From NCBI GenBank assembly GCA_949128115.1, contig OX421967.1, forward strand, positions 10,034,070 through 10,098,069: DNA of 64,000 nucleotides, in the 5' to 3' direction. This document shows, piece after piece, positions 43,370 through 55,190 of this stretch. The notes beneath the pieces were generated by a model, which had not been told where the DNA came from, ran no database searches, and saw only the letters and a program-made list of their open reading frames with translations. Position 1 is the stretch's first letter. Each line of letters starts with the position of its first letter. The stretch comes from Anaspis maculata (Eukaryota; Arthropoda; Insecta; Coleoptera; Scraptiidae). A program made the position numbers and the translations under genes.

Positions 43370-45060
43370 CGTAACAATTCTCGCAATCTTCCAAGGTTCC
43401 TAGAAATCTCATACAAATCTTCGAAAATTCCCGGGTATTCCGCAGAAATCTACAGAAATGCATAGAATTTTTTGTGAATCCTCAAAAAAAATTTCAAAAT
43501 AGCTTCAAAATCTCTTGAAAACTCTCGGATGTCCCGTAGAAATCTCCAAAAATCCACAGCATTTTTTAGAAATCCCATACGAACTTTCAGGATCCCGTGA
43601 AAAATTTTCACATTTTTCAAAATCCCTAGAAATTCCCATGAAAGTCTTCGGAAATTCTGTAGAAATCCATAGAAGTTCTCAAAAATCCCATAAAAGTCTC
43701 TGAAACACCCTAGGAATCTTCCAGAAATCTTAAAAGTAATCCCGTAGAGACCTTGAGAGATCCCTCGAATTCCCGTAGAAATCTTGAGGATTCCCTTGAA
43801 TTCCCGTAGAAATTAGGAATCCTCAGATCTATGATTTCCAGAATCTTGCAGAGTTATTTAGAAATTCCTAGAAATCCCGTACAGATGTTGAGAATTTCTT
43901 CTCAATAAAATTTCATTATTCACTGGGAAGCTTGTAGAAATCTTCAAAATCTTGAGAAATCTCTGGGAATTTTTGAAAATCAATACAAATTCCTTAGAAA
44001 TCCCTTGAAAACCCCGTGAAAATCTTTTGAAAACATTGAAAATCTTAGAGCAATCTAGAAATTTTCACAGGAACCCTCAAAAATTTCGTGAGGACCTTTG
44101 GGAATTACGTAGAAATATCTAGAAATGCTTCAAAACGTCCCATACAAATCTTCAGAAATTCCTAAATTCTTGAAAATAGACTCAGTCGGAATCTTGTAGA
44201 AATCTTCAGAAGCTCTCAAAAATCTTGTAGAAATATTCAGATATTTGTAATAAACTGTGAAAACCTTAATAAAATCCAAGAACATCGTAGAAATTTTCAG
44301 AACTCCCTAAAACTCCTTGCAATTCTTAGAAATCTCGTAGAAATTTCTCTAGAAAAATTCCACAGAAATATTGGAAACCTTAGAAATTTCACGCAAAGCT
44401 CCAGTCTGTCTGTAGAAATCTTGAACACAATAGAAATTACACACAGATCTTCAATCTCAGAACTCCACAGAATTCAATTTAAAAAATCCTGAGAAGTCCA
44501 TAGTGGACCCCGTAAAAATCTCTGTAAATCCCTAGAAATTTTGTGGGAATCTTCAGAAATCCTCACAAATTCTGTATAAAAATTCAGAAACCTCTAGAAA
44601 TCCGAAACTAATCTTTAGGAATAGGAATCCTCAGACATTCCTTAGGAATGTACAGCAATCCCTAGAAATTATCACAGGAATTCTCAAAAAATTCGTAAAT
44701 ATCTCAAGTTATCCTGTGAAAATCTTCACAAATCTCATGAAAATCTTAAGGAATCTCTAGAAATCTTCATGATTTCTAGGAATCCTGCAGAAATAATTGA
44801 AGAATCAATAGAAATGTTTGAGAATTCTCAGCATTCTTAGAAAATCTCCTACAAAATTCTGTAGAAATTTTTGGAGATCTTTGGAAATCCCTTAGTTTCG
44901 AAAAACTCATGGCAATTGCTGGATATCGTTGGAAATTTTTGAAATTTCTCACGAATCGTTATAAATCTCTAGATCTAGATATCCTGTAGAAATCTTTGGA
45001 AATCCCTGAAAACTTTTGGAGATCTCGTAGAAAAATCTAGAGATTCCATTAGGATCGATA
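43370..45060. repeat. 1.7-kb degenerate minisatellite (CCGTAGAAATCTTCAGAAATC type)
   Basis: Dozens of loosely repeated units of about 25-35 bp built around TAGAAATC, TCAGAAATCC and CCCGTAGAAATC. Units differ by many substitutions and indels, so the array is old or never strictly tandem. No coding potential. Confidence 0.75.
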
Positions 45061-45925
45061 GAGAATCAAAAATCAAGGGGACTTTCTCCAGAAAACATAT
45101 TTGAGAAATGCCTAATAACGGAGATATAGTCCTTCAAAGTTGAAAAGAAATAATCGTTTTCTCCGTATAACTTTTGAACCGTTCAACCGATTTGATTCAA
45201 ATGTAAACCAAAAGTTTACTGAAGTTGTCCTCTGTCAAACAATCGTAACGTGTTTCATAAAAAAGTTCCAGGGGCGGAGATATTAGGAGGTGCCCTCTCT
45301 TTTCTCCCCCTATTTTTTATCCCTTTGTAATTTTTGAAAACTGTATTTTTAAATTCTACGTTCAATTTAAAAGAAAAAGTCACGTTTGCAAGATTTTGAT
45401 CAGAGGTCTCGTTTAGGAGATATTTAGTTTTGAAGGTTTTGAAAACGTCTCGAAAGCACCACTTTCAAAGGTCTAAAGATTAAAATAAAAAAAAACTCAT
45501 GATTATTCAACTGAAATAGGTTTTCTAGAACTTTTAAGTTGATGAACCACCATTTTTTCTAAGAAACGAGACGTTTTCAAGGAAAAAGAAACAATTTGGG
45601 CTCTGGAAAGTGGCAATTTCGTTAGAGTGGTAAAGAATAAAGGGGAAAAAGAGGGGGCATCCCCTAATATCTGCGCCCCTGAATTTTTTTTATGAAACAC
45701 GTTTTGATTGTTCGATAGAAGATAGTTTCAGTAAACCTTTGGTTTGAATTTGAATCAAATCGGTTGAACGGTTCAAAAGTTATGCGGAAAAAACAATTGT
45801 TTATTTCCAACTTTGAAAGGCTATATCTCCGTTATTAGGCATCTCTCAAATATGTTTTATCTCTCAAATATGTTTTCTGGAGAAAGTCTCCTTCATTTTT
45901 GATTCTCTATTGATCTTTGGATCCA
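45055..45925. mobile_element. 0.87-kb palindromic element
   Basis: The left arm (45055-45470) and right arm (45520-45925) are inverted copies. Pairs include GAACCGTTCAACCGATTTGA with TCAAATCGGTTGAACGGTTC, and the TGCCTAATAACGGAGATATA region with its complement near 45830. A related core (AAACCGTTCAACCGATTTTA) is in the element at 48858-49195 and near 28255. Confidence 0.75.
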
Positions 45926-46127
45926 ATGACGTTTAAGCTGGACCAGCCTGTATTAATAATAATGTCAATAACTATGAGAAGGAAAGCCGTTTTCCAGATA
46001 TTTAAGTTTGAAAGCTTGAAAACACCTCAAATATGTCAATTTCAAGAGACTGAAAATTGAAATTTGTGAAAACATGTGATTAGTCCACAAAAATATCATT
46101 TTCGTAATAAAGAAAAACCAAGAAAGG

Positions 46128-48703
46128 CCATAGCAGGATAAGGGGCCGAAAAATGCCCCCGCTCGGATTTAACTGAAATTCACACCACACGTCTTACTTA
46201 GTACTAGAATACATCATACCAAATATTAGCCCGATAGCTCCACCAGGAGGACCCCCTCCCGGGAGTATGCAAAAATTCGAAAAAAATTATTTTCTCAAAA
46301 ATTAGGAAGAGGAAAAATTTGACAAAAACGTACAGTATACATATGGATAGTGGGCTTCTAAAACACATGTAAACATCAAGATTGCTAGTCAAAAAATATA
46401 TAAATATCAATTTTTCAGTTTTTTTAATTTTTTTTCTCCATGAAGGAATTTTTTGACCAAGTTTGTACATACCCTCCAACATTACTACCTATCTGATGTA
46501 TATAAGAAAAAAATGACAAATTGCAAGTCCATGCGGAAGACAGTCAAATTTTGAAAACTCATTTTTTCCGCGTTAATTTAGGTGACGAAAATTGATAAAT
46601 GTGAGGATGAGTTGATGGCGCTAAAATGATCATATTGCCTTCATATTATCTTATGCAAAAGACGAGGCAAAAGTGAAATGTGCTATCAATGTCAAACAGC
46701 AATGAAAAGTGCTCAAAACCGTAAAAAGCGAGAAAATTAAAAATATTTATTTTTATGAAAAAAAAGATACATGCATGAAGGAATAACTGTTTAATAATGC
46801 ATACTGATAATAAGGAAACATCATACAAAACACAAACAAATCACGTTTTAATCAGAAAAGAAGAAATTTCCACAAAATAGAGAAAAAATATTGAGAGAAA
46901 ACACAGGTGAGGAAAATTGATAAATGTGAGGATGAGTTGAAGGTTGAAGGCACTTGAACTATTACCTTCATGATTATGATCCCATGAATAGTGAAATGTG
47001 CCATCAATTCCAAATGCAATATGGCAGTATTGAATTGGAATGCGAAGTGGTAGCGAGCGGATAAAAGCGAAGTACCTGCGATATATTTCCAAGTAGATAA
47101 CTGTTGGCGTGTATTGATTGTAGTACGCAGTAATAAACAGTGTGTGTTTTAAAACGATCGTCTCAATTATATTCGAACCCGTACGCGAAATACGTAACAT
47201 TATTCTAGATCACGTCTTTGCAGAAAAATGTATTGCAATTGAAACATTTCCTCTTTATTGAAAACATCGATTTGAAAGCTTGATTTTTGCCCCAAAAAGT
47301 CATTTTACTGAAAATAAAAAGTAAACGGGATATAGTTTTTTTTATGAGAAAGAGATAGCTTGATCTGAAAACTACTCAATCAAAGTGAAAGAAATGCATG
47401 CTGGCATTATGCTTTGGCAAAATCGAGAAAAAAAACCTGTAATATTTCGAGACACTGACAGCTTAGCTGTGCTGATAGTAAAAACACCGGAGGTTTTTCT
47501 CACTTTGATCGAGTAGGTTTTAAATGAAGCCTTTAATCATTCTTTCCTGCAATTTTTTTTCCCTGAAAATAATGGTATATTATTCAACAAGTGGGTAATG
47601 ATTGCTTCTTACTCATGAGGATGCAGTTTGCCGACACGAGCCTTGGCGAGTGTCGTAAAGCATCCGAATAAGTAATAGCCATTACCCGCGAGTAGAATAC
47701 TATGCTTTATCCAGTCTTATTGAAAAATGCAGGCATATATGCGCGTGATAAGGCGTGCATTATTTAATAGGATTGGATAAAATATTTATTTCGTTCATTT
47801 TTTCTGCGGTTTTAAACGTTTCTGAATACTATTTGGCATTGATGGCACATTTCACTCTTCATGAGATCATAATATGAAGATAATAGTTCAAGTGCCTTCA
47901 ACTCATCCTCACATTTATCAATTTTCCTCACCTGTGTTTTCTCTCAAATTTTTTTCTCTATTTTGTGAAAATCTCTTTTTTTCTGATCGAAACGTGGTTT
48001 GTTTGTGTTTTGTATGATGTCTCCTTATTATCAGTATGCATTAATATACAGTTATTCCTTCCTGCATGTATCTTTTTTTTTCATAAAAATAAATATTTTT
48101 AATTTTCTCGCTTTTTACGGTTTTGAGCACTTTTGATTACTGTTTGACATTGATGGCATATTTCACTTTTGCATAAGATAATATGAAGGCAATATGATCA
48201 TTTTAGCGCCATCAACTCATCCTCACATTTATCAATTTTCGTCACCTAAATTAACGCGGAAAAAATTAGTTTTTTCAAAATTTCACTGTCTTCCGCATGG
48301 ACTTGCAACTTGTAATTTTTTTCTTATATACATCAGATAGGTAGTAATGTTGGAGGGTATGTACAAACTTGGTCAAAAAATTCCTTCATGGAGAAAAAAA
48401 ATTAAAAAAACTAAAAAATTGATATTTATATATTTTTTGACTAGCAATCTTGATGTTTACATGTGTTTTAGAAGCCCACTATCCATATGTATACTGTACG
48501 TTTTTTTCAAATTTTTCCTCTTCCTAATTTTTGAGAAAATAATTTTTTTCGAATTTTTGCATACTCCCGGGAGGGGGTCCTCCTGGTGGAGCTATCGGGC
48601 TAATATTTGGTATGATGTATTCTAGTACTGAGTTAGACGTGTGGTGTGAATTTCAGTTAAATCCGAGCGGGGGCATTTTTCGGCCCCTTATCCTGCTATG
48701 GCC
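46128..48703. mobile_element. 2.6-kb palindromic element
   Basis: Arms of about 0.85 kb: 46128-46970 against 47885-48703. They pair GGATAAGGGGCCGAAAAATG with its complement near 48680, and GGAGGACCCCCTCCCGGGAG with CTCCCGGGAGGGGGTCCTCC. Two mirror-image 92-codon frames (46204-46482 and 48347-48625) differ by only two residues, reflecting arm identity of about 95 percent. The loop contains the hairpin repeat copy at 47575-47790. Confidence 0.8.
47575..47790 (-). repeat. hairpin-rich interspersed repeat, copy 2
   Basis: Reverse-complement relative of 19721-19935, sitting in the loop of the 2.6-kb palindrome. Confidence 0.65.
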
Positions 48704-48857
48704 TTTCACGGGAAAACTAGCTTTTGATCCTATATCGACCTGCAAAATTGGTGTACCAAAACCTGGACCATCCTCTAATTGCGATGGAAAAATTTTCAGC
48801 AGGGGATCAAGTCAGAATAAAAAACTCACGGTCCTGAAACACTTCCTTGAACAGATA

Positions 48858-49195
48858 CAGGGTGTGGAAGGTGACCTTTAAAAATCATTTTTTCACCGTA
48901 ACATTTAAACCGTTCAACCGATTTTATTCAAAGAATCAAGTCCACTACAAAAAATTCGGAAAATTTTCTACGAATATGACAGCAATTTTCCAAAATGATT
49001 AGGGAAGTAAAAATAGGGAGGAGAAAATGGAGCATCCACTATTATGCACCGCCCCTGACAATTTTTGATGGAGCAAATTGAGATCATTCGGTAGAGACGT
49101 ATTTTAGTGAATTTTGGTTCAAATTTGAATAATCGGTTCAACGGTTCAAAAGTTACGGTATTTTTTTTTAAGTCAACTCCAACACCCTTTATCTT
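48858..49195. mobile_element. 0.34-kb palindromic element
   Basis: Ends ACAGGGTGTGGAAGGTGACC and the inverted AACTCCAACACCCTTTAT region. Internal arms pair GTAACATTTAAACCGTTCAA with TTGAACGGTTCAAAAGTTAC. It lies just upstream of DDE exon 2, so it sits within the long first intron. Confidence 0.65.
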
Positions 49196-49276
49196 TTCAA
49201 GGAGTTATTTTAAGGAAAATGTTTTAAATTTTCCAAGTGAATTCAAGGGAAAGCGATGATGGTTTTTATTTTCCAG

Positions 49277-50763
49277 GACGAGCTGATTTCATCAACACAG
49301 AATAAAAGAAAGCAGACTGCATTTCAAGCAGATATAGATTCAGCAAAAAGAAAAAAGTTGCTTCCAAAGAGCGTACCACCAAGTCACACTGCAGTATCTG
49401 GTGATTCTGGTGGCCAAACTGGCATTGTAAGGTTGCCCTTTGTCTTCGAAGCTTGTGAAAGACCCCAAACAAGTCTTCTTTCTCCAAAGATAGAAAATTT
49501 CGAATCACCGGACCAACCTGACATCGTAAGGTTGCCCTTTGTGTTCGGAGCTTGTGAAACAACCAAGACTATTCTTCTTTCTCCAAAAAAAGAAAATTTC
49601 GAACCACCGGACCAAACTGACATTGTGAGGTTGCCCCTTGAATTCGGAGCTTGTGAAACGCCCAAGGCAAGTCTTCTTTCTCCAAAGAAAGAAAAATTCA
49701 AATTACCAAGTTTGGCCAAGACTTTACGCAGCAGTGGTACGACGACTAGATCACAACAGACAACAGCAGTATGGAATGATTTTGCGAAGCTCAAGGTATG
49801 TAACAGCAGTGTCTGAAAAGAAGCATTATTTCATATATTGTTTCTCAGGACGAAAATAGACAGTTGGTACTCGAAAATATAGCCCTCAAGAAAAGAATTC
49901 AAGAACTGGAAGAGGAGAGGAACGTAGAAAGAAATAAAGGAGGCGAAAACTTCATGTTGTTTGCAAAGTCGTTGGAAAAAGACGAGAAAAAATGTAAATT
50001 TTATACAAATTTGACGTTTGTACAGATATTAGCCTTGTTTAACGTATTGTCTTCAAAAGAGTTAGTTGAGTGTTCCACTAAAAGATCACACACAAAGCTG
50101 GAAGAGTTGATATTAGTCTTAGTTCGGTTACGTACTGGTCTGTTGACACAAGATTTAGTTTACCGTTTTGGTATGTCCCAAGGTTTTATTTCAAAAAAAT
50201 TCGTCACCTGGATCCAGCATGCTTACTGCAAATTCGATAAAATAAGACCGTTGATGTTTCCTCCCAAGCACATGATTGAGAAAAACCTTCCTGCTGAATT
50301 TAGTAAAATCAAAAACGTTCGCGTTATCATTGATTGTGCTGAATTTTATTGTCAAACGCCATCCAATATGGATCATTCAGGCGATGTTAATTTGTCGCAT
50401 GAAGGCAGTGCAACCTTCAAAGTTCTTTTGGGATGTACGCCGAATGGAGCGGTATCTTTTGTCAGTGATCTTTTCGATGGTTCAATATCAGACGAGGAAC
50501 TTGTGGAACAGTCGAAACTACTGGACCACTTGGACGAAGATGATATAGTATTAGCTGATAGAGGTTTTGCTAGAACAGAGCTGAAAGACGAGAAAAATGT
50601 TAAACTAAAAACTCTGCCTTGTTTGAAAGGACATGTTGTAGGGAAGCTGAAACAATTTAAATTGCTGAGCAAGGCTTTACCTTTGAATATGCGTGGTATT
50701 TTGCCACAAGTTGTGTTCGTTTGTGCATGTTTGATAAATTATCAACAACCAACTTTCAAGTAA
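49277..50763 (+). CDS. DDE_Tnp_4-type transposase, exons 2 and 3 (catalytic Glu missing)
   Basis: Exon 2 is 49277-49795 (acceptor TTTTCCAG, donor CTCAAG|GTATGT) and exon 3 is 49849-50763 after a 53-bp intron. Both junctions are phase 0. With the THAP-like exon at 39682-40020 the protein would be 590 residues. Exon 2 has three tandem 33-residue repeats (I-V-R-L-P-F-V-F-x-A-C-E) and a basic stretch. Exon 3 opens with a short coiled coil (L-E-N-I-A-L-K-K-R-I), then a helix-turn-helix-like segment (Y-R-F-G-M-S-Q-G-F-I-S). The RNase H-like DDE domain shows V-I-I-D-C-A-E-F-Y and V-L-A-D-R-G-F, the two Asp sites. The expected third block (normally H-V-E-R before G-x-L-K) reads G-H-V-V-G-K-L-K, about 25 residues short, so the catalytic Glu is gone. 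THAP plus DDE_Tnp_4 fits ISL2EU/Harbinger-related elements. Likely an inactive transposase or a DNA-binding derivative. Confidence 0.8.
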
Positions 50764-50873
50764 TATAATAATGTAGGTACTGTGTACTGTGTTATTTGTT
50801 GCAGAACATCTCAGTTTTTTTTTATACATTTCTCGTTCCTTGGCACAAAAACTATGTAGTTACTTTTCAATTG

Positions 50874-50879
50874 AATAAA
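50874..50879 (+). terminator. likely polyadenylation signal of the THAP-DDE gene
   Basis: AATAAA about 110 bp downstream of the DDE stop codon, the first such hexamer on this strand after the gene. Confidence 0.45.
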
Positions 50880-52552
50880 TGTCAAGTAATCTTACGTATT
50901 CTCTCTTATATTCTCTTATAGTATTCTTACGTTTTCGTGCGGTTAACTTAAAACTCGAGCTAAAACTTGAAACTGAAATTGTGTTACATGCCAAAAAGGC
51001 CTCGTGCCTTTTCGGTGCGACTTACCATTGGTCTCTTATTTAGAAACACGGCCCGCCAGCTGATCAGGAGAGATAAGCCGGGGTTCTTTTGGATGGTCTG
51101 GGGCGCCACAGTATTGTTGACCGAATTAAAAAAAAATCTCTGGCACCAAACTATGACTAACACAATACTGAAGACAAAGCAATGATTAGATTTCAAACAC
51201 CAAGTTTCTTTACAAAAGGTAATGAAGATATGAAGATGAACAGGTGCCAGTTGGCTAATTTTACAATAAAGGAAATAAAAGAGGTTGATATGTCGAATAA
51301 TATTGTCGAATAGTGTTGTCCAATAATGTCGTCGTACAATGCCACAACAACGTTCATGTTACGTTCGGAAAAGAAGCTCGGCTTCAGCAAAAGCCGGAAT
51401 TAAAATGAACGTTATCTGTTCCAAAGCGTAGGTACCTGTCGTCCAGTTTTTAACAATACCAGATAACAATTCAAGTTGAGGTGAATCTAAAACGGCACGG
51501 TAGGTACCTAAGTTGATAAGCCACCCCAGAGAGTGTTATCGGCTTCTTTTTTACACGTCAATAATGTTACAAAAACAATAATAATTTTATACATGAAACC
51601 TTGTGAATTTAATTCGGAGATTTTCCTTTCGAAATGATAATTACTGATTACAAGTCAAACTAGGACCTTTCGCCCTATAACATCTACGTTAATTCCAAAG
51701 TCACCAACAATAAGGTACCACGAGACTGTCTGTGGCAAAACTACAGAATTTGTGTACGGATTTCAAAAGATAAAGAATGATGTTAATTTAAACAAAGCGC
51801 ATATACACTTCGCGAATGGTCGAAAATCGCAACAACTCAATTGCGAGCAGACTGAATTTTAATTTTACCCTTTATTGTCCCCTGAAAACTGTCAATCTAT
51901 TTGTCTTCCGTCTTTTTTTAGAACGGTACCTACTCGAGTAGTGTTCAGCCTCAACGTGAAAAACGATTATCTACGCATTTTCAAACACAAGTAATAGAGG
52001 GAGAATAAAGCAACACAATAGGCGAAATATCGCCGGCTTACTTGACCAAAACGCAAAGCGGTACAGGTACACACGGTGACGGCTTCCTGACGGCTGCGAT
52101 CGACAATTTATCGTACGCTGAGACTTCCAGTGTGCGGGCGATGGCTAGACTCGGTGTCATAGAAATTCCCCAAACTAGGTACTAGAAAATAAACGGCAGG
52201 GCAGAACTGGACTGGCCCAATCGGTCCAAGTACCAAAAACAAACAGAAGCAGAAAACGACGCAACAGTTGTAACAACAAATCTCAAGTGAGTGATTCCTG
52301 GGAGAGGTGATATTTGTCGGGAACAAACACGGAATGAAACTGCAGAGGTTTTTTCGTACGGTTTTCTCAGCCAGGCATGCAACGAACTGCCTTAACACCC
52401 TGTCCCGCCCCGTAGGTATACCTATACCCAAGAAAATCAGAAGCAGGTGGTTGAATGTCCAGTTTTAATGGTGACAAGAATAAAGATAGTAATTGTTTTT
52501 GAATGGCTTTTACCACCATGGAACGTTGTCTAATATCATAAAAAAAAAGTTG
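50880..52552. other. intergenic sequence between the DDE gene and ZNF-E
   Basis: About 1.7 kb; only short random frames and TACCTAAG-type words. No gene, repeat pair or RNA that I can support. Confidence 0.45.
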
Positions 52553-53888
52553 CTACATTAGAGCATCTGGCACAGCTTTATTTCCGGCTGAATCAGCTGT
52601 GGCATGTCTCCGCGCCATGTGCTTGCTCAAATAGTCCTTCCGCTTGCCTCGGTAATTGCACTCCGTGCAATACAACCACTGGATATTTTCAGCCGCCGTG
52701 TGTCGCGCCAGCACGTGCCGTTTCAAGTCTCCGCTCTGCTTGGCCCGGTACGAACACTGCGCACAATTGTGCCAGTCGATTTCTTCGGCCGCGCCGTGCT
52801 GCAGCAGCACGTGCGTCCTCAAGTGAGCTTGGTGTTTGCTGCGGTACGGACACTCGGTGCAACTGAACCACTTGATTTCTTCGAACGCGACGTGCTGCAG
52901 CATGTGCTTCTTCAAATTTCCGTGTTCCTTGGAGCGATACGAACACTCGGCGCAGGCGAACCAGTCGATTTCTTCGGCGGTGGCGTGCAGCAGCCTGTGT
53001 TTTTTCAAATTGGCGTTCTGTTTGGCGCGATACGGGCACTCGGTGCATTGAAACCAAGCGATTTCGTCGGCCGTGACGTGCGTCTGCATGTGTCGTTTCA
53101 AGTGCTGCTTCTGTTTGCCTCGGTACGAACACTTGTCGCAACTGAACCACTTGATTTGTTCGGCTGCGGCGTGCGTCAGCATGTGCCTGTTCAAATCGTG
53201 CTTGAGTTTGCCTCGGTAAAAACATTCGGGACAATTGAACCAGTCGATTTGTTCGTCTGTTGCATGTTGCTGCAGCCTGTGCCTTCTCAGGCCTTGCCGT
53301 TTTTTGGCACGAAATGAACACTCGGTACAATTGTGCCAGTCGATTTCGACTGTGGCATGCTTTCGCTTGACGTGTCGGTTCAAACGTGATACGGTTCTTC
53401 CCTTGTACGAACACTGCGCACATTGAGAACGTTTCGTTACTGACGAAGCATCGAGCATTGGAATGTTAATTTCACATGAATGTTTGATGAGGAATAAACT
53501 CGAATGCGCTTCAAATTCGCAAGAGAAACATGGCCACTTTTCAAACTTTTCGCCAATCAGGTCATTGTTTTCAGTGTTCTCATTCATAAAGTGTTTGTTA
53601 AAGTGATGTTCATTTAGATCGAGCTTGTAGTAAGTCTTGAAACCACAATAAAAGCAAGAATAATATTCTGGTTCTATTTGGCTGTGGAAAATTTTGTAGG
53701 CGTCATCATTTCTGTGGTTGTTTTGATTGTGCTTATCGAGTTGAAACGCCCAAGTTACTTGATATGAACACTGTATACAGTCGTAGGTCGCGTTAACTTC
53801 GAACGGTTCTAACCTGAAAAGTACAAAACATTTTGCTTCCACATGTCTCAGAACATATTTTCTGTTTTCACTACGATAATACTTACAT
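52553..53888 (-). CDS. ZNF-E, multi-C2H2 zinc-finger protein, GC-rich array, 420 aa, 2 exons
   Basis: CDS is complement(52553..53813, 53887..53888). The start is split by a 73-bp intron (53886-53814), giving M-L-E-P-F-E-V-N. As in ZNF-A, a longer frame begins at an intronic ATG (53842), but conservation of the junction favours the spliced start. The N-terminal module has fingers Y-D-C-I-Q-C.., Y-S-C-F-Y-C.. and W-P-C-F-S-C.. (the last ending in Cys). A short spacer leads to 9 array fingers with linkers such as ATAEEIDWFAC, and the protein ends A-D-S-A-G-N-K-A-V-P-D-A-L-M. The finger region (about 52600-53420) is much more GC-rich than its own 5' part and the flanks, with G/C at most third positions. 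That is why the opposite strand has a 237-codon shadow frame. Diverged in N-terminus from A-C, closest to ZNF-F. Confidence 0.88.
53814..53886 (-). other. intron splitting the ZNF-E start codon
   Basis: Donor AAAAT|GTAAGTATT and acceptor TACTTTTCAG|GTTAGAACC. Position and phase match ZNF-A, B and C. Retention gives ATG-TAA at the exon end. Confidence 0.8.
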
Positions 53889-53970
53889 TTTACTGAGACT
53901 TATTAGATTCTTACATGCTGTTTTTCAAACGTAAACGACCCAATGTTTGTTTAGAAATTGAGAAACAGGC

Positions 53971-53993
53971 AGAGACAAGCGAGACATGCAAGT
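53971..53993 (-). promoter_or_regulatory. 23-bp element shared by the ZNF-E and ZNF-F upstream regions
   Basis: On the minus strand it begins ACTTGCATGTCTCGCTTGTC and is identical over 23 bases to 59265-59287, upstream of ZNF-F in the same orientation to the gene. It lies about 83 bp from the ZNF-E start. This is either common descent of the promoter or a conserved control site. Confidence 0.5.
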
Positions 53994-54050
53994 ACGTGGT
54001 AAACTTTGATCCGCATCAATCAGCTGGCCGACTGTAATGTCGGGTGAACG

Positions 54051-54063
54051 CAGAGGGCGCCAC
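54051..54063 (+). promoter_or_regulatory. CTCF-like motif upstream of ZNF-E
   Basis: CAGAGGGCGCCAC, about 163 bp upstream of the ZNF-E start and antisense to the gene as at ZNF-A, B and C. Binding is inferred. Confidence 0.4.
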
Positions 54064-55190
54064 GAGCTTAAAAGGCGGGACATTCGAAATGAACATCCCA
54101 ATATTATAATATTTTTATTTCTGTGAAAATCATTGAGGTTAGAACAGATGAACTCAACAGGGATATTTTGGCAACCTTTTCGGCGGCGGATATCCCCTTG
54201 AGCCCATTTCTTCTAACATCAACGTCTTTTGCCGCTGAGTACTTACCTATTTTTAACTTAATTTTGGGAGTATTTCCGAAAACATTTATTTTGCGTGCTT
54301 TTAGCTAAGAAAAGCGGTAGGTACATCCCTGGTATCCTGCGGTTAGTAAGACTCGGCAGCCTTTTCCATCCCTTGCCTCTTAGGCCATCCGTGGTGACAC
54401 TGCCACCGCATGCTCCGAGAGTGTAGGTACCTTCTCACTAACTTTTATTCCTCAATAATTAGGTAGGTACCTAGTGTGAAAACTATTCCTAAAAATTGTC
54501 TTTAACCGAAACAGAGCATGTTTTTTCAGAAATTGATTGCCCTTTTTCCGAAATATGTAGAAGCTGTGGCATCTTGCACGTGGCGATCTTGTTTGAATAA
54601 TTCCATCCACCGAGAAGCTAAGCTATGATGTTTTGCCCATAAGAACAGAAAATGTGTTTTGCTATAGGTAGCAAAAACATATAGCATAGGTAACTTAGCA
54701 TCCAGAATCCGAATCATTTGAATGCATAATATATTATTAGTACTAAAGCGATATTTTCCAAACCAATGTACTTGAACATAATACCCTAGCTTTTCAATGG
54801 ATCTCCAACTCAAATAACACTATAGTGCTAATACTTATAGTGCTATAGATTGGATGGCATTGTTGATAGGACGCATCAATAAGAAAAACGAGTTTTTTAT
54901 TTTTGTTTTAATACGTACACACTAGGTACGGTATATTTTAATAGGTGTGAACCTATACAAAAAAAAAGTTTTTTACCCTTAGACATTTTGTTTTGGTCAT
55001 TAATAATAATATCATTTTATGTGTTAATTATGTAACATAAACTAAGTAGGTATTAGAATAAAGAAGCAAATAACTTGAATAAAGCGGTTGGGACAATATT
55101 AGTGGCTTACTGGCATAACTCATACTAATAACAATAATATACTAAGCATATATAAGCAAAAATGATTAGAACTACTAACTACGGTAGGTA
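54064..55190. other. intergenic sequence between ZNF-E and the P-type transposase
   Basis: About 1.1 kb without a supported gene. I looked here for a P-type terminal repeat and saw none. Confidence 0.4.

Noticed and set aside
43370..45060. CRISPR-like repeat-spacer layout
   Set aside because: Units are degenerate, spacing is irregular, and the DNA is plainly eukaryotic.
46204..48625. Two near-identical 92-residue frames on opposite strands
   Set aside because: They are the two arms of the palindrome 46128-48703. Conservation of the frame only reflects arm identity.
52604..53317. 237-codon open frame opposite the ZNF-E array
   Set aside because: It mirrors the repeated, GC-rich finger codons. 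Similar shadow frames occur opposite ZNF-A, B and C (for example 7592-8152, 10327-10935). No domain or independent start context.
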